Source: Micropterus salmoides (taxonomy: Eukaryota > Chordata > Actinopteri > Centrarchiformes > Centrarchidae). From it: a stretch of 64,000 nt of DNA. Made by a program: the position numbers and the translations under genes. Below the pieces are notes generated by a model that saw only the letters and a program-made list of their open reading frames with translations, was not told the DNA's origin and searched no databases. The stretch is from positions 22,726,890-22,790,889 of the forward strand of contig NW_024044348.1 in the NCBI RefSeq assembly GCF_014851395.1. The letters are read 5' to 3'. The number at the start of each line of letters is the position of its first letter. Position 1 is the stretch's first letter. Below are positions 35,046 through 47,900 of the stretch, piece after piece.

Positions 35046-36290
35046 ATGGAGGAGCATGTAGATTTTAAAAGCCTCACCTCAATAATAGCAAGCAGAATCC
35101 AAAAACATATTGCCAAACTTGTGAAGCCAGACCAAACAGGCTTTTTTCACAACAGAGAGGGATCTGATAAAGTGAGAAGAACCCTGAACCTGCAAGTGAT
35201 TGCTGCTAGGAGAGATGCCCTGTCAATGCTTCTCAGCTTAGATGCTGAGAAGGCGAGAGTAGACTACAGAGTATACTGGACTTTTTTAGAACAGACCCTT
35301 AGTTATATGGGTTTCAATGAAACATTTGTAAAGTGGATTAAAGTGTTCTATAAAGATCCCAAATCCAGGGTTAGGGTAAATGGACACTGCTCAGAATTCT
35401 TCCCCGTCGGATGGGGTACGCGCCAGGGAGACTGTCTATCACCATCCTTATTTGTATTGAGCATTGAGCCATTGGCTGAATTAATCAGAACCAAACCCCT
35501 CATACAAGGTATATCTGATGAAGGAGGGGATCAACAGAAATTGGCATTATTTGCAGATGATATATTACTATTCCTGGAAAACCCTGCAACCTCCATCCCT
35601 GCCCTCTTACATAGCCTAGACAAATATAGTGCAGTGTCGGGATATAAGGTCAATACGGGTAAATCTGAGGCCATGATGCTAAATGGGAATTGACCCTCCC
35701 AACTAGATAGCTTAGTTTCTTTTAGAAGACCCAAGCATGGATTTAGATACTTGGGGGTGGTCCTTACACCAAAGACAACAGAACTATTTCCATCAAATTA
35801 TGGTAAGTTGGTTAAAGACATTGATAGGGATAGTAGATGGGATGTGCTCCCTTTGTCACTCTTCAGTAGGATCGAGGCAGTGAGGATGAATGTCCTGCCG
35901 AGGCTCCTCTTTCTATTTCAGTCCCTACCTATCCTAGTACCACAATCCACATTTAAAGAACTAGAAAAACTAATATCAAAATTTACCTGGCAAAACAGAA
36001 GACCAAGAATAAGGCTGAAATTATTAATGACAACAAAAGAGAAAGGTGGTCTGAGTTTACCTAATCTAAGACTCTACTACTGGGCGGCACAGCTCAGAGC
36101 AATGGTGGTGTGGATGGTTAGGGATATGGCAACAGGATGGGTGTCTATTAAACAGAACTCCCTACCGGGAGTACCATTATCGACTCTTCCATTTCTTAGC
36201 CACCACTCCCGGAAAAAAATTTGAATCAGTAATATATGGATCAAACATACACTGAGGGCTTGGACTCTAATACAAAAGCGAACAAGGGGA
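35046..36290 (+). pseudogene. L1/Tx1-like LINE ORF2 fragment
   Basis: A plus-strand frame encodes the reverse transcriptase of an L1/Tx1-group LINE, the enzyme for target-primed reverse transcription. Visible in order are LTSIIASRIQKHI and KLVKPDQTGF, motif A as SLDAEKA (the FD usually following is lost), GTRQGDCLSPSLF (motif B), FADDILLFL (catalytic Asp pair intact), YKVNTGKSE, and after the stop YLGV, then the C-terminal FTWQNRRPRIRLKLL and KGGLSLPNLRLYYWA. In-frame TGA codons at 35691-35693 (where Trp would fit) and 36222-36224 interrupt an otherwise open frame of about 410 codons. An upstream TAA at 35040 closes the frame. There is no endonuclease domain, so the copy is 5'-truncated. Confidence 0.92.
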
Positions 36291-36925
36291 GCTGATATTT
36301 TCTTGTTGATGCTTCTTGTATGACAATATTCATATATTATTTCTGCAGGTTTTCTCATATTGTGCTTTTGTCTGTTTTTGTGTCCTCCATAATGTGTGTG
36401 ATATACTATCTAATGGTCCGATGCCGAGGATGGTAAAGGATCCTTGCCAACCATGAAGTATCAAAGACACTTGAATGGTGATTTGACTGGGAAGTGGGAA
36501 GACACAAGATTCATTGCAAGAGAAATGCATCACAACTAAAGCACCTGACGCACATTAACAGCAATTTGGTCTATACATAATGACTGAAAAAGTTGAGGAA
36601 ATGTACTCCCATGTCAAAGAAAATAAAACTAAACTTGAATTTGCCAAGGTGTAGTCTAGAAATGCTAATCAGTATTCTATATGAAAGATGTTATAGTCGG
36701 TGCTGTTTTGGTTTAGTATTTTGCGAAGGCAAATGTAAAGTCATGATGTATCAATAATTTTAAGGACAGTGGAAATGTGTTTTACTGAAATAATTTTTGA
36801 CATACATGGTGCATACAGCAGTTTCAGTTGTGATCAGGCCCAGATAATCGGGTGGGTTCATGTCACCTTGAATTTTTTTCAAATTTTAAGACAACATTTT
36901 CATGCTTTTGTCATCTGTCCATCTG
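36291..36925. other. Sequence after L1 fragment, no clear poly-A tail
   Basis: It may contain L1 3' untranslated sequence near 36290-36540, but no A-rich tail or target duplication was found. No gene was seen. Confidence 0.35.
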
Positions 36926-37308
36926 TAGGGTTGAGTGTTGTCTACAAACTTTCCATCGGACGATGATGTCTCCATTTAAACATGGGGATGGATGATAACA
37001 TCAGGGCGTGCGCTAGCGGGGGTGATAGCTGTCATCGTATGTGTGTTGCATTTTACAAGCAAGGACCAGGTAAAGCAGCGGTGAACACACAGGTTGCAGA
37101 TGTTGTTATTGGTTGTTTGATAGGCTGTGTCAACAAGCTAACCTGCTGCCGTGATAACGGATCACCAAAAATGGAATGGGGGGGGGGGGGGGGGCAGAGA
37201 GCGCAAAATATATAACGGCGGGGCAGGCCGGTGTGTTTACCTGAGGTGTAGGCCTCTTGTGTGGCTGAGTGTGGGGAGACGATGGCATCGTCTATCGGCC
37301 CTGCCCTA
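36926..37308. mobile_element. hAT-family element, copy 2 (inverted)
   Basis: It begins TAGGGTTGAGTGTTGTC and ends CGTCTATCGGCCCTGCCCTA, the opposite orientation to copy 1 at 33546-34101, with the shared blocks listed there. The flanking octamers TCCATCTG and CTACTAAT do not match. A 17-G run lies at 37178-37194. Confidence 0.7.
37178..37194. repeat. Poly-G run, 17 bp
   Basis: Seventeen consecutive G inside hAT copy 2; copy 1 lacks it, so it expanded in this copy or was lost in the other. Confidence 0.9.
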
Positions 37309-40183
37309 CTACTAATAAATATGTCCAAAAGATGTCAAGGGCTTGCACTTGACACTGCAGTTGTGTGAGAAGTCGGATGAACAGTAGATAAAACAGACAG
37401 ACAGACTCCTTCCTTCCTTCCATTTTAGTTAGATGGAACTGATACTGTTTCAGTATCTGGGAGAAGTTGAAATGTTTCAGTGACAGAAATCCACCTCTGG
37501 GACGCATTCATTATTCCACCATCCCCACCTAGCACAGAGTGGCAGCAGTTGGCTGATAGAATAAGAAAAAATAAGGCATCCCTAATAGAGGCAAATAGTG
37601 GAAACATGTTCCATCAGAAGTGATTACTACTAATTAAGCTGTTTTCACAGCTGGCTGCCTTGCTTTAATATGCATGCTTGTATCATATAAAGCGCTGAGA
37701 AAAAGGCCATGGAAATGCTTAGCGAACCAGTTGTGTCACAGAACTGACTGATTAAATGGATTAATATTACTCACAACAGACTAACACTAGAATTATCAAA
37801 ATGATGTGTTAATTATTTTCTTATGCAGACATCAAAGGGAGGGGTAGAAGACACTTGAATAAACAGAAGTTAAGAGAGGGAAAGAAAAGTAAAAGTACAC
37901 ATGACAGGACCCCTGAGAGTGAATGTGAATGTCTGGTGTTAGTGCTGTCTCCACCCCCCCCCTGCCTGTGTTGAGTGACTCTTCTCTGGTACTGAGGCCT
38001 ACTTGGCCCTTTCTAACAGATGAGTGATTGTGCTCCTCTACGTTGTGTGGCCCTGCACCGCTCAGCAGCACATGAAAGAACAGCCAGGCTTCCGGGGAGC
38101 GACTGTTGTTCGCTGGAGCGCCAACATGGTCCACGCTGATGTTTTTCTTTCATACAAAAGTAGTTAGCAGACCATAATCCTTCACTCCGAGTAGAGAAAA
38201 TACCCTCAATCCCATTCACTGTGGCTGTCATGTAGCTGTTCCTGCATGCTCTGTTGGGCCTTGGAGGATCAAAGTGTGTATAGTAGCAGCCCACACATTG
38301 AGCAATGAGATTTAAACTATACCTTCAAAAATCAGAGGAGTGTGATGTCAACAGTCAGTGTGTCTTATATAAGATGGAAGAAACTTTGTTTTCAGTACGT
38401 ATTTTTCTTGGATCACATTTTCTTTATATCGCAAACATGATTGATTGTCAAAATATCTGCACAGTTGGTATTATGATATCAGCTTTCCAAAAAGCACTCT
38501 TAAGTTCAGTGTTTTCTTGCAAACAGGACACATAGATTTATACAACAATTTCGGTTTCTTGTTTAAATTCTCCCTATGAGTCTTTTGATTTTTAAATGCT
38601 TTGTTTAATCAGAAAACACGCTACAAAAAGACGCAGCAGAATTCACTCGGTGATGTTGTGTCATTGGCCCTAGGACTTATGACTTCTGTCTTTTAAATGC
38701 TGTGTTTTTCATCCTCTCTATGTGAGACATTTGATTAATCACATTTGGGGAAGTGAAATTCAGAATGAAAGAAAGCCTGTCTGCAACTTATAGGCTGTGT
38801 GGGGTTTTTTTCTCTCAAAGTGTATTGTTTTGTTCACTACTGCTAAACCAGGCATGAGGTCTTTTAAGTACTCCTGTGCCAGTTAAAACCACAGCAGAGA
38901 AAGAAGTCGTCCCCCGTTCTGGAATTACAACTTTCTTTTCCACCCATTTAAAGAGACTCTTATTTTCCTTTGTCCAATGGTTAGGAGATCAAAGACACTT
39001 GAGATTTGGATGCCTTTGAATCAAAGAGAAAGCTTTAATTGAAATAAAAAGGGGGATGGGATGGGCTAATAGCTCTGCTCAGGTACGTATCATAACTTCT
39101 TTTGGCTGCGTTGCATAGCTCCTCTCTCAAGGCTTTCAAACTGGCAATAAAAGATACCCCCTATAATTTTCCTCACGGTATTTGAAAATTAAGTGTAACA
39201 AAATTATTCATGAACATTGTCAACAGAGTAGGCTGCCTTTCGCTTATTGGCAAAGTATTCTCCAACTTTGCCAAAACCATTTGTAAGAGCAGTAGCTGCA
39301 AATCTTAATCCCATTTAACATTGTGCAGCTTTTACCATTTCTCTCCATCTATTCCTGCTTTGCCTTGTTGCCCTCACCCCTGCCCCATATCTGCAAGTGT
39401 TTTATGGTCTTCTGAGAGGTGGGATGGAGGTTGTTTGCCAGGATGGTGTAAGCATACCAAAAAATAAAGATAAACCAAAAGACGTTGGACAATGTGCAAC
39501 AGCAGTGAAAAGAGTTCAGTGGTGAAAGTGGGATAGAGTTAGAAACTAACTGTTAGATATTGTCACATCAGGTCACAATATGTAAAGATGGAATGGATCA
39601 TTTTTTACCCTCCAATAAACTCATTGATCATTACCTAGAACACAGTCTCCGTGTTTATGTATAACACACTTATTTTGCAAAAGTTGTGCCCTCTCTATGT
39701 CTGTGCCCCATACTGCCCCCACCCCATTCATCATTTTCCAGATTCACCCCGAATGTCACGCGCTCACAATGTTTAAACTGCAATTAAAAATGTTTTAGGC
39801 TAATTACTAACCACTCTGAGCAGCGTAATGCTAATCATTCACAATTAAAAAATTTTCCTTCACCTGCCTAGAATCCACTAAAGTTTTTCTAAGTGGCATG
39901 TGTTTGATCCGCCATGATGCTACCACAGACGTACAGTGTAGGACATTTTCTTCAGCCTGAACCAGCAGTCGAGAAAGTGTAGCTGTCATATTAAACCTCT
40001 GTGCTCACTCACTTAGCTCGCCACACTCTCCGGGGCGCCCCTGTTTGTCTACACCACTGTTCCGGTTCAGTAGAGAGAGCAACAGGGAGAATGTGCATTC
40101 CTGTCAAGAACTCCTTCACTGATCCTGTAAACCATCCCGATTCTCTCTCTCTCTCACGCTCACACTCTCTCTCGTGCGCGCGT

Positions 40184-40235
<52 letters not shown>

Positions 40236-43200
40236 CGTCAGGGCTCTTACCTCTGAGAAGCCGTCTCTGAGTCTGCAGACCTGTAATACTGGAGGCATGC
40301 TGGCTACACTTGCACTTACCTACTGTGGTTTCACTCATTATTTTCCTAATTAATATGTTTTAAGTCCTAATAAGGCCCCCTGATTATAGCAGCAATGACT
40401 GTTATAGTTGAATAATGTTTGTAAATTAATAAAGCTTTCTGTGGTAGTTAGTAGGTTAATAAGGACAGTCTTTCAGGTTCAGGGTGATTGCACTTCAATG
40501 TGATATTCTGCTGAGTGTGCTGGAAAACACATCAGACTATTTAAGTGCGATGGCCTTTGTTGAGGAAACCCATACAGTGTCACACCAATAGAGGGCATTG
40601 TTGTTTAACTGCAGACATGAAGAGCATGTTCTTTGTTTATGGAGGTGTCCATGGGTGCTGTTGTTTTTCTATCAGTCTTTCTTCCATTTAGGCTGACTGA
40701 ATTTGATGGTTTTGTTTGACTACTTTGAGTATCAGTATATCAGCGTTGTGTTTTTTTCACATTTTGTCAGCAAATGCAATGGCTAAACACACAATCTTTT
40801 GATTTTTCCACCACCATTTTAAATTACTTCATGTTATGTTTTATATGAGATGCAAATTAAAAGGATTCTTTTTATCAAGCTGCAGCCAATTCTCCTCTAA
40901 AGGGAATAACTGAAATACGTTTTTTCTTTCACATATTCCCAGGGAGATATTTTGCTAAAATATGTAATAAAATGAACTTCCTCCTTTTTGGCATGGATTA
41001 TATTGTAGATATGCAGTTTTTTATTGCCATTTGACTGAAACACTGAAATGGGAAATATAACTGCCTCTGCAGACGGCAGGCTAAATCTTGAATAAGTTCT
41101 AAACTACAGACAGGTTCTTCTTTTGAAATGGGCCTGCTTGTGAGGGAACTCAAAACAGATTTTACAGAAATGTGCTGATTTGATCTCAGGTCAGCTAAAG
41201 TCATCTCAGTCTAAGGTTAAACAGGTCCTTGGACTTCAGAAGACATTGCCGTTGGCCAAGTCATTTAAAAGTTTATTATTACGGTGTCTTCTGAAAAATA
41301 TAAGTTGTGTGTGTCTTTATGTGCTTGCATACTTGGAGAACTGATAACCAAACCACTTTCACCTTTCTTCGAGTTTGCAATCACACTTATGTACAAATGC
41401 ACGCATACATGCATATGTGTATTCGAAAAAGATAAGCAACCTGACAGTTAACTTTGGCAACACGAGCAAAAGTGCTCTGATAGCATCAAAATTTGTCAAA
41501 TGCAGAATGGTTTTGTTCAGTTTGCTTTTCACATTAAAACACTGCTGCTGTTTCAGAAATGTCTTTTTTGTTTTTCCTTTTTTCTGACAATTTGTTTTCA
41601 TAATTATTTTATATGACTTCTCTGTTTGCCCTTTTAAGAGGACAGTCTGTCTTCACTAAATCATTGTAGTTTGGATATATAATCATTCATATGGCTTAAT
41701 GTATATTGATCATTTAAGATCATATGGGAAGTTGGGAAAAGGGCATTCTGATTATGATCAAATTGAAATGCTTAGGGATAAAAGTTGATTTTAAGTTTGT
41801 TGTTAACATTTCTGTTCAATAATTGCTGACAAAAGAAAAAAAAACAAAATCATGTGTTTCATAACACACATGACTAAACTGTACTTTTTGAAAACATCTG
41901 AAAAGTCATTTTACCATTGTACTGAAAACCAACTCAGTGGTCAAAAGGACAAAACTTATTCAGCCTCATTTTAACACCATGGATGACCATTCAATCAAAT
42001 GGATGCCAATGTATTGATTTCGGAGAAAGCACAAAAGAAAGGATCTAAATCTCAGACGATTGCCATTAACACTGAATCTAAAGATAGACAGGCGATTGGT
42101 CATAGATCAGAAATGGCAGGAAATCCATCTCTCCCTGCTCATTTCTCCTTTTTATTTGTCCATTCTCTCACTCTGAGATTTTTCACATCACATTATCATA
42201 TAGCCCAGTCATATAGTTAAATTTAAACCTTTGCACACTATGTTTCTTTCCCTAAACTGGATGAGGAAATCAGCTCTACCTGTTCTTTACCATGTAGCTT
42301 GCAATAGTCCTAGGCAAACGAACTGTCAATAAAGTTTATTGTCCAGGGCTAAGTGGCAATGCATTGGGAAAGATTGGGGTAGAGGGGTAATTAATGTGCT
42401 GCTGTCATGACAGACTTGAATATTTGAGTCTAAATTGATTTCATATCTATCATGAAATCTATCTGCTCCCAAAACAGTCCACCCAAAAGTCTTTATAATT
42501 CTGACAAAAAGGGGGATTAAAGGTGGAATCAGACTTATGAATATAGGCCATCTTTTAAAAAAGCCCTGACTTTAATTTAGACCATACCAATCATTGTTGA
42601 ATTAATAACCAGCTCAATAAGTAAAATAAATAAATGGGCATTTCATACACGGTGTAATCACCGTGCATGAAATGCATGTAAGGGCAGACCTGTGCATGTC
42701 TTATTATTTTTAGATTTATACTACATTAGAAATGTAGTTACGTTATGAAATTCGAGGATGAAGTGACACATTGTAACTGCATGTTGATGTGACTTACATG
42801 TATTCTGCACAAGCACAGAGGTCATTCATTCTTTAGGCATCCATTTTTTTATTCTACCCATGAGTTCAACAAGCAATTGATATGTGATCTTGGAGAGGGC
42901 AGTTTATTGATCACTGTGGGGACTTAAGCAGTAGTATGGTGGTGTGTGGATAGATTGTTCCAGGGTCCCGTACACTTAAGCCCATGTTTTACTCGTATGG
43001 AGCCACATAAGGTATCCACTTTTGACATGTTGATAGCAAGTGCTCACTGGAAAAGAGCAAACATCAAACATGCACAAAGGCAAGACAAGATAAATCGCCG
43101 ATTATGTTACACCACAAACAATTAGCCTGAACAGTTTTTTAAAGGCATATATTTAGACTGGACACTGTTGACACTATAGACCCTTGTTTTTTTCTCAGTG

Positions 43201-44364
43201 GGTTGACAAAGTCTGTCAATGTTTTTATTTCATCAACCCTCGTCTACAAATTGTGCTGACAATTTTATTCAGCAATTTTGAGGTCATTTAAAAAATATCT
43301 TGAGTGTTTTGGCATATACCATAAACAGAGGTCACCATAAAAAAAGACAGTCCTTCCAAATTGGTGTGAGGATGTCCAGAGGGGTTGGAATGTGAGCTTA
43401 GCTGCGGTCTGTGTTCTCAGGTGATGTATAGGGTAGGGGAGTCGGTGGTGGGGTGGGCAGGCTTTGACCTTGGCCATGGAACAGTAAGCGCTAGCTCAGA
43501 TATCTCACATGATACCCATACATAGCGGCTCATTACGGAAGCGCCCCCTTATGCAAAGTGCAGAGCTCAACACTGGCTGGCTGACAACGGCTAGCCTAGC
43601 ACTGCTGACCTAACAATAAGACAACAACCTCCCAAAAACACAGCTCCAGTAGTGTTCTGGTTCCTTTATCAGCATGAGCCAGCAGCAGCTGCTTTACAAG
43701 TTAAGATGACCAGGACCTCATACAAAATGAGATCTACCCCATTTTTTTCGTGAAGATTCGTGCTTAATCTTTCTTATATTTCCCCAAGTTTAAAGGAAAA
43801 TATTTTGGGAATTACCTTTATTCTCTTTCTTAGATGAGAAGATTGATGCTATATAAGTCTACATGTTAAATATGAAGCTACCACCAACAGCAAACTAATT
43901 TAAATTTATATATACAGACTGTGGAAATGTGGAAACCGCTAGTTTGACTTTGTCCAAAGGTAACACTTTTTGCCTACCAGCACCTGTAAAGCTAACCAAT
44001 TAAAACATTATCTTGTTAATTTATTTTGTAAAAAAAATAGTTATAGTTAAAATGGGCTTTTACTAATAATAGTAAAAATAACTACCTCATTTGGGGGTGA
44101 GAGTTGGTGGTGGTAGGGGTATAAAGCTTTTCTTGACTGAAACCATTAACTTCCTGCAGTCTCTCTGGTTGCCTGGCAACTGGTCCTGGCCAAGAGAGTT
44201 CAGTACACAAACAATATAAAAAAAACAAACAAAGAAAATTTATCTGAGCCATTTTGTACGCATTTAACAAATTCTGTACAACATGGGGAGGGAGGTTATC
44301 TTTGTTACAGAGCCAGGATATTTCTTTCCCCCTGTTTCCGGTCCTCATGCTTAGCCAAGTTAAG
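37309..44364. other. Long repeat-poor region, 7 kb, no gene
   Basis: Apart from the CA microsatellite at 40185-40232, I see no mobile element or gene. Several stretches, such as 37620-37700, 39230-39330 and 39770-39860, have balanced composition with TAATTA, TTTGCAT and CAATTAAA words of the sort found in conserved non-coding elements. That is an inference without alignment. Open frames here do not exceed 110 codons; the longest (40009-40338) is a translation of the CA repeat. Confidence 0.45.
40185..40232. repeat. (CA)n microsatellite, 48 bp
   Basis: An uninterrupted CA run of about 24 units, preceded by a CT-rich tract from 40141. Confidence 0.98.
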
Positions 44365-44930
44365 CCTAGTTCACACTAAACGGCCTGATTTGCCGGTCAG
44401 CAAGCTCGGTGAACGTCAGGCTGTGATCGGGTTTAAATCAGCAATCAATAGCCGGTCTGCAATTGTTTTGTGTGAACTACTCATCGATGCATCAAAATGG
44501 CTCCCCGATACATCACTGACACATTGCAGACACCTGCCAGATATCTAGCATATCAAATATCTGGAGGAGTCGGACGACTCGACATCCACATCTAGAAATT
44601 GAGAGCAGGCGGTTACTTCAAAATACTATATAATGACCTCCAGCTCTCTGTTACACAGACAATCCCTGCTACCTGCGTGTGCTAATCCATTCTTTCACCC
44701 ATATTGTTTGTCTTTTAAATTTTTATCTTCACAATAACAAACAACAGCTGTTTCGTGTGTAGTTTCACATCATTTCCCGTTCCACATCACACGTGGTCGG
44801 GTGACCAGTCGTGGTCAGCTCGTGACCCCCTGTCACCGATCAGTCACGTAGTGTGAACACCACAACGACGTGAAGACCGTCATGGCGATCTACCGACACT
44901 GAAAGTCGTGTAGTCTGCACGACTATTTAT
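44365..44930. mobile_element. DNA transposon, family shared with 22775-23085
   Basis: It begins near GCCTAGTTCACACTAAACGG and ends near GTCGTGTAGTCTGCACGAC. When the right end is reverse-complemented, GCAGACTACACGAC is weakly similar to the left CACACTAAACG, suggesting decayed inverted repeats of a Harbinger-like type. The right half (44690-44925) matches the central module of the mosaic element at 22456-23330. It is non-coding. Confidence 0.55.
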
Positions 44931-47900
44931 TGTACAGACATGACAGTGGTATAAGTCTCATCTAACTTACAGCAGGAAAACCAATAAGCATATTTCCCAA
45001 AATGTTGAAGTATTCCTTTAAGCGGATTCAGACCCAAGCAACAGAAAGTCCTACGCCCTGTATCTACACATACCTACTTATTATTTTATGTTTAAATCTT
45101 CCCAAACTGACTATAAAAATCAAATGGCATACTCCAGTGTAAAAGTCGTAGCTCTGGTAATTGTAAGTCATGGATACAGTGTCATTGACGGTTTTGATTG
45201 ACTTTTTTCACTCTCTCTTTAATAACGGCCACACTGTAAATGTTTTTGTCATCGGGCTTTACAGCACTGGACAATGAACCCCACCGGTGTGAGTGCATTT
45301 GCAGAGGATAAATAAAAACATATCCTGAAATGTTTTTTTTTTTGTTTGTTTATTTTTTTTGTTACCAACATGTTCATTTATACCATTGGAGCGTACTTGC
45401 CCAAAATAAATGATTAAACATTTCAAAACAAAATCCAAAGAAGTTACTGTTGAAGACAAGGTGATATTTTAACACTTATCCTTGAGGCTTTTTCCATTTA
45501 TAGTAAGTAATGGGGATCTCTCCAGTACAGTATTTAACCTCCGTAAGGAGTGTGAACTGTTGTGCAGCGATGTTGAAACACTGGCATTGGTGACACCCCA
45601 ACTCCAGCATACTGCTACTATACATCAAAGAAACAACACGGTCTATGCTGTTGAGTTCAGTGAGGAGCAAACATACTTGTGCAACACTGAGACTGAATAG
45701 TCCCTTGCTGAAAGTAACACAACATAGTATTATTACAAGTATTAGAGTGAACCTGTCCAAAAGTCAGCAGTTTGCACTCAAATAGATAGACAGCTTAGAG
45801 GGTTTACTATGTTAACACTTAACATAGAGGAGGCTGACTGTTTGAAAGAAGCATTGAGAAGACAACGTTCATCAACCAAGAGTAAACTTAATTAAAAAAA
45901 GTGTTAAAACCTCTTTACCCTTCACAAACTGAAAGAGCAGGGTCACCAAGTACAATACTTGTACTGCTCTAATGGCTTTCACTTGACTGCAATGTGACCT
46001 CTCAACTCTCACTGTAGACATGGTGTGAATTAACCAGAGAGATGACAATTATGCAATTGCCCACCACTCTACAGTACAACTAATAAAACTTTTTGGATGA
46101 GTAGCTAAATTTCTTGAACTGGTCAGTCAAGTGGACAGCGTTGATATTTGGATATGTTTGGTAGTTTCTTCTACTCAGTAGGACAAAGTGAGGGGTATCC
46201 CTGCTCCCTGTTGCCAAGAAGACACAATTCTAATTAAGTTCAGGAAAAGCTGTGTGTAGCTATATGCTATATGTTCACAGTAATGACATTTCAAAATGGC
46301 CATTGGGCACGCTGCAAGGCCAGATGGTGTTAATTTCAGTATTTAGGTCTTAGATGAGCAGACATTATCCTGTGTCAACTGAGAGTCTTCAGTCTTTGTG
46401 TGTTTATGAGTGAATACATAAGGATACACATAAAATGTGTGCATATGTGTGTCTGTTGTAGAAACATTTTGTGTGTGTGTGTGTCCAGTAGCCTGGTGGA
46501 GAGGCCTATCTGCTCCAGGGTAACCTCTTATCAGAGCCATTGGCATATCTTGAGTGGGATGACATAATCAATAATCAGAACTGTTAATCAATGGTATTCT
46601 AAATAAGAATTGATTGGACCCACAAGGTTAGCCAGCTTTATCGGTTTACATTAAGCAAAGCAACACAATAGACAAAGGCCTATGACTGGGACAGACCAGT
46701 TTAACCCTTACCCATCCATCTTTTAGAGACACAAAAACATAGGTGGGCAAAAGAGTGTGTATTATCTCTCTTTCTCAGTCATGTAGCTCCTCTTTGCCTT
46801 TGCCTTTTTTTTATTTATTTATTTTTTACACTTTTATTATTCTCAGAAATGTGAATGTTGGTCTTTCTCCACCGGTATATCTTCAACATTACTGTCACGC
46901 GCAGCCTCATTTGAATACAATGAAGCTCCAGTTGCATCTCATTATTGACATGGTCAGGTAGACAGAGGTCACTGATTTTTCACAAAACGGCCATCTCTCT
47001 CGGGAGCCTGTTGGATGAAGAGGGAGGAGGATGGCAGTACGCTGTGTGCTTGTAACCCATGGGGGCTCCACATCTCCCTAATTACCAGGTAGTGGAACAC
47101 AGTCACAGCTGTCTGCAGGTTAGTTGAAGATGACCCATGAGGATATACAGTTTTGCATTCCCCATAAAATCAGCGCATTGTTCTTCACATACTAGGTAAC
47201 ACAGTTTTTAGCTTTAAACTGTGAAGAGTGTTTTTTAGAAGTAACAGGATGCTGCCTTCCTCATATGTGTGTGCCTTAATTTCACAGTTTTCAGCAACAT
47301 AACATGCTTCCCATATTCTCCCACAAAACATGACAGCTGGCAGTGCGCTTGATTCACCTACTAGAAGAAAGACTAGTAGGCAAGCATGGAAAATTAGCCG
47401 CAGTAACCCTTTTAGTTTCTCCTCACCGCAACAAAGCTTAGTTACATGATTACCGTGTCGCCAACAAGGATACTCCAATCATTTTTCCCCACTGGCAGTG
47501 GCTCAGTGCTAGAGACAGGCTTAGGTGAGAGAAACACCTTTCACTTCTCATGCAGACCACCTGGTATCATACGTTCCGTCTTCAGAAAGGTAAAAAAGTG
47601 CTTGTTAAAACCATAAGATCTCTCTTTTCTTTTACACACACTCACTCACTCACTCACTCACACACACAAACCCAGACACATATTTGTCACTGCTGTAAGC
47701 AAAACCCCCCCAACAACATTAAGATAAATTGACTATATGTATGGTTTGTTATATATTATTCATACTTTTCACATAAGGTTATCTTCAACCCTTGTAAATG
47801 CACAAAATAGGTAGAGAGAGGCATCAGTGCTTCTTTGATCTTCCCTGTGCCGGATTTCTCTGAAGCACTCTAACAGTGCAGTGTCTTCGTCGATGCTCCG

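Noticed and set aside
40009..40338. 109-codon minus-strand ORF
   Set aside because: Much of it is a translation of the CA microsatellite and the CT-rich tract, giving alternating Val-Cys and Arg-Glu.
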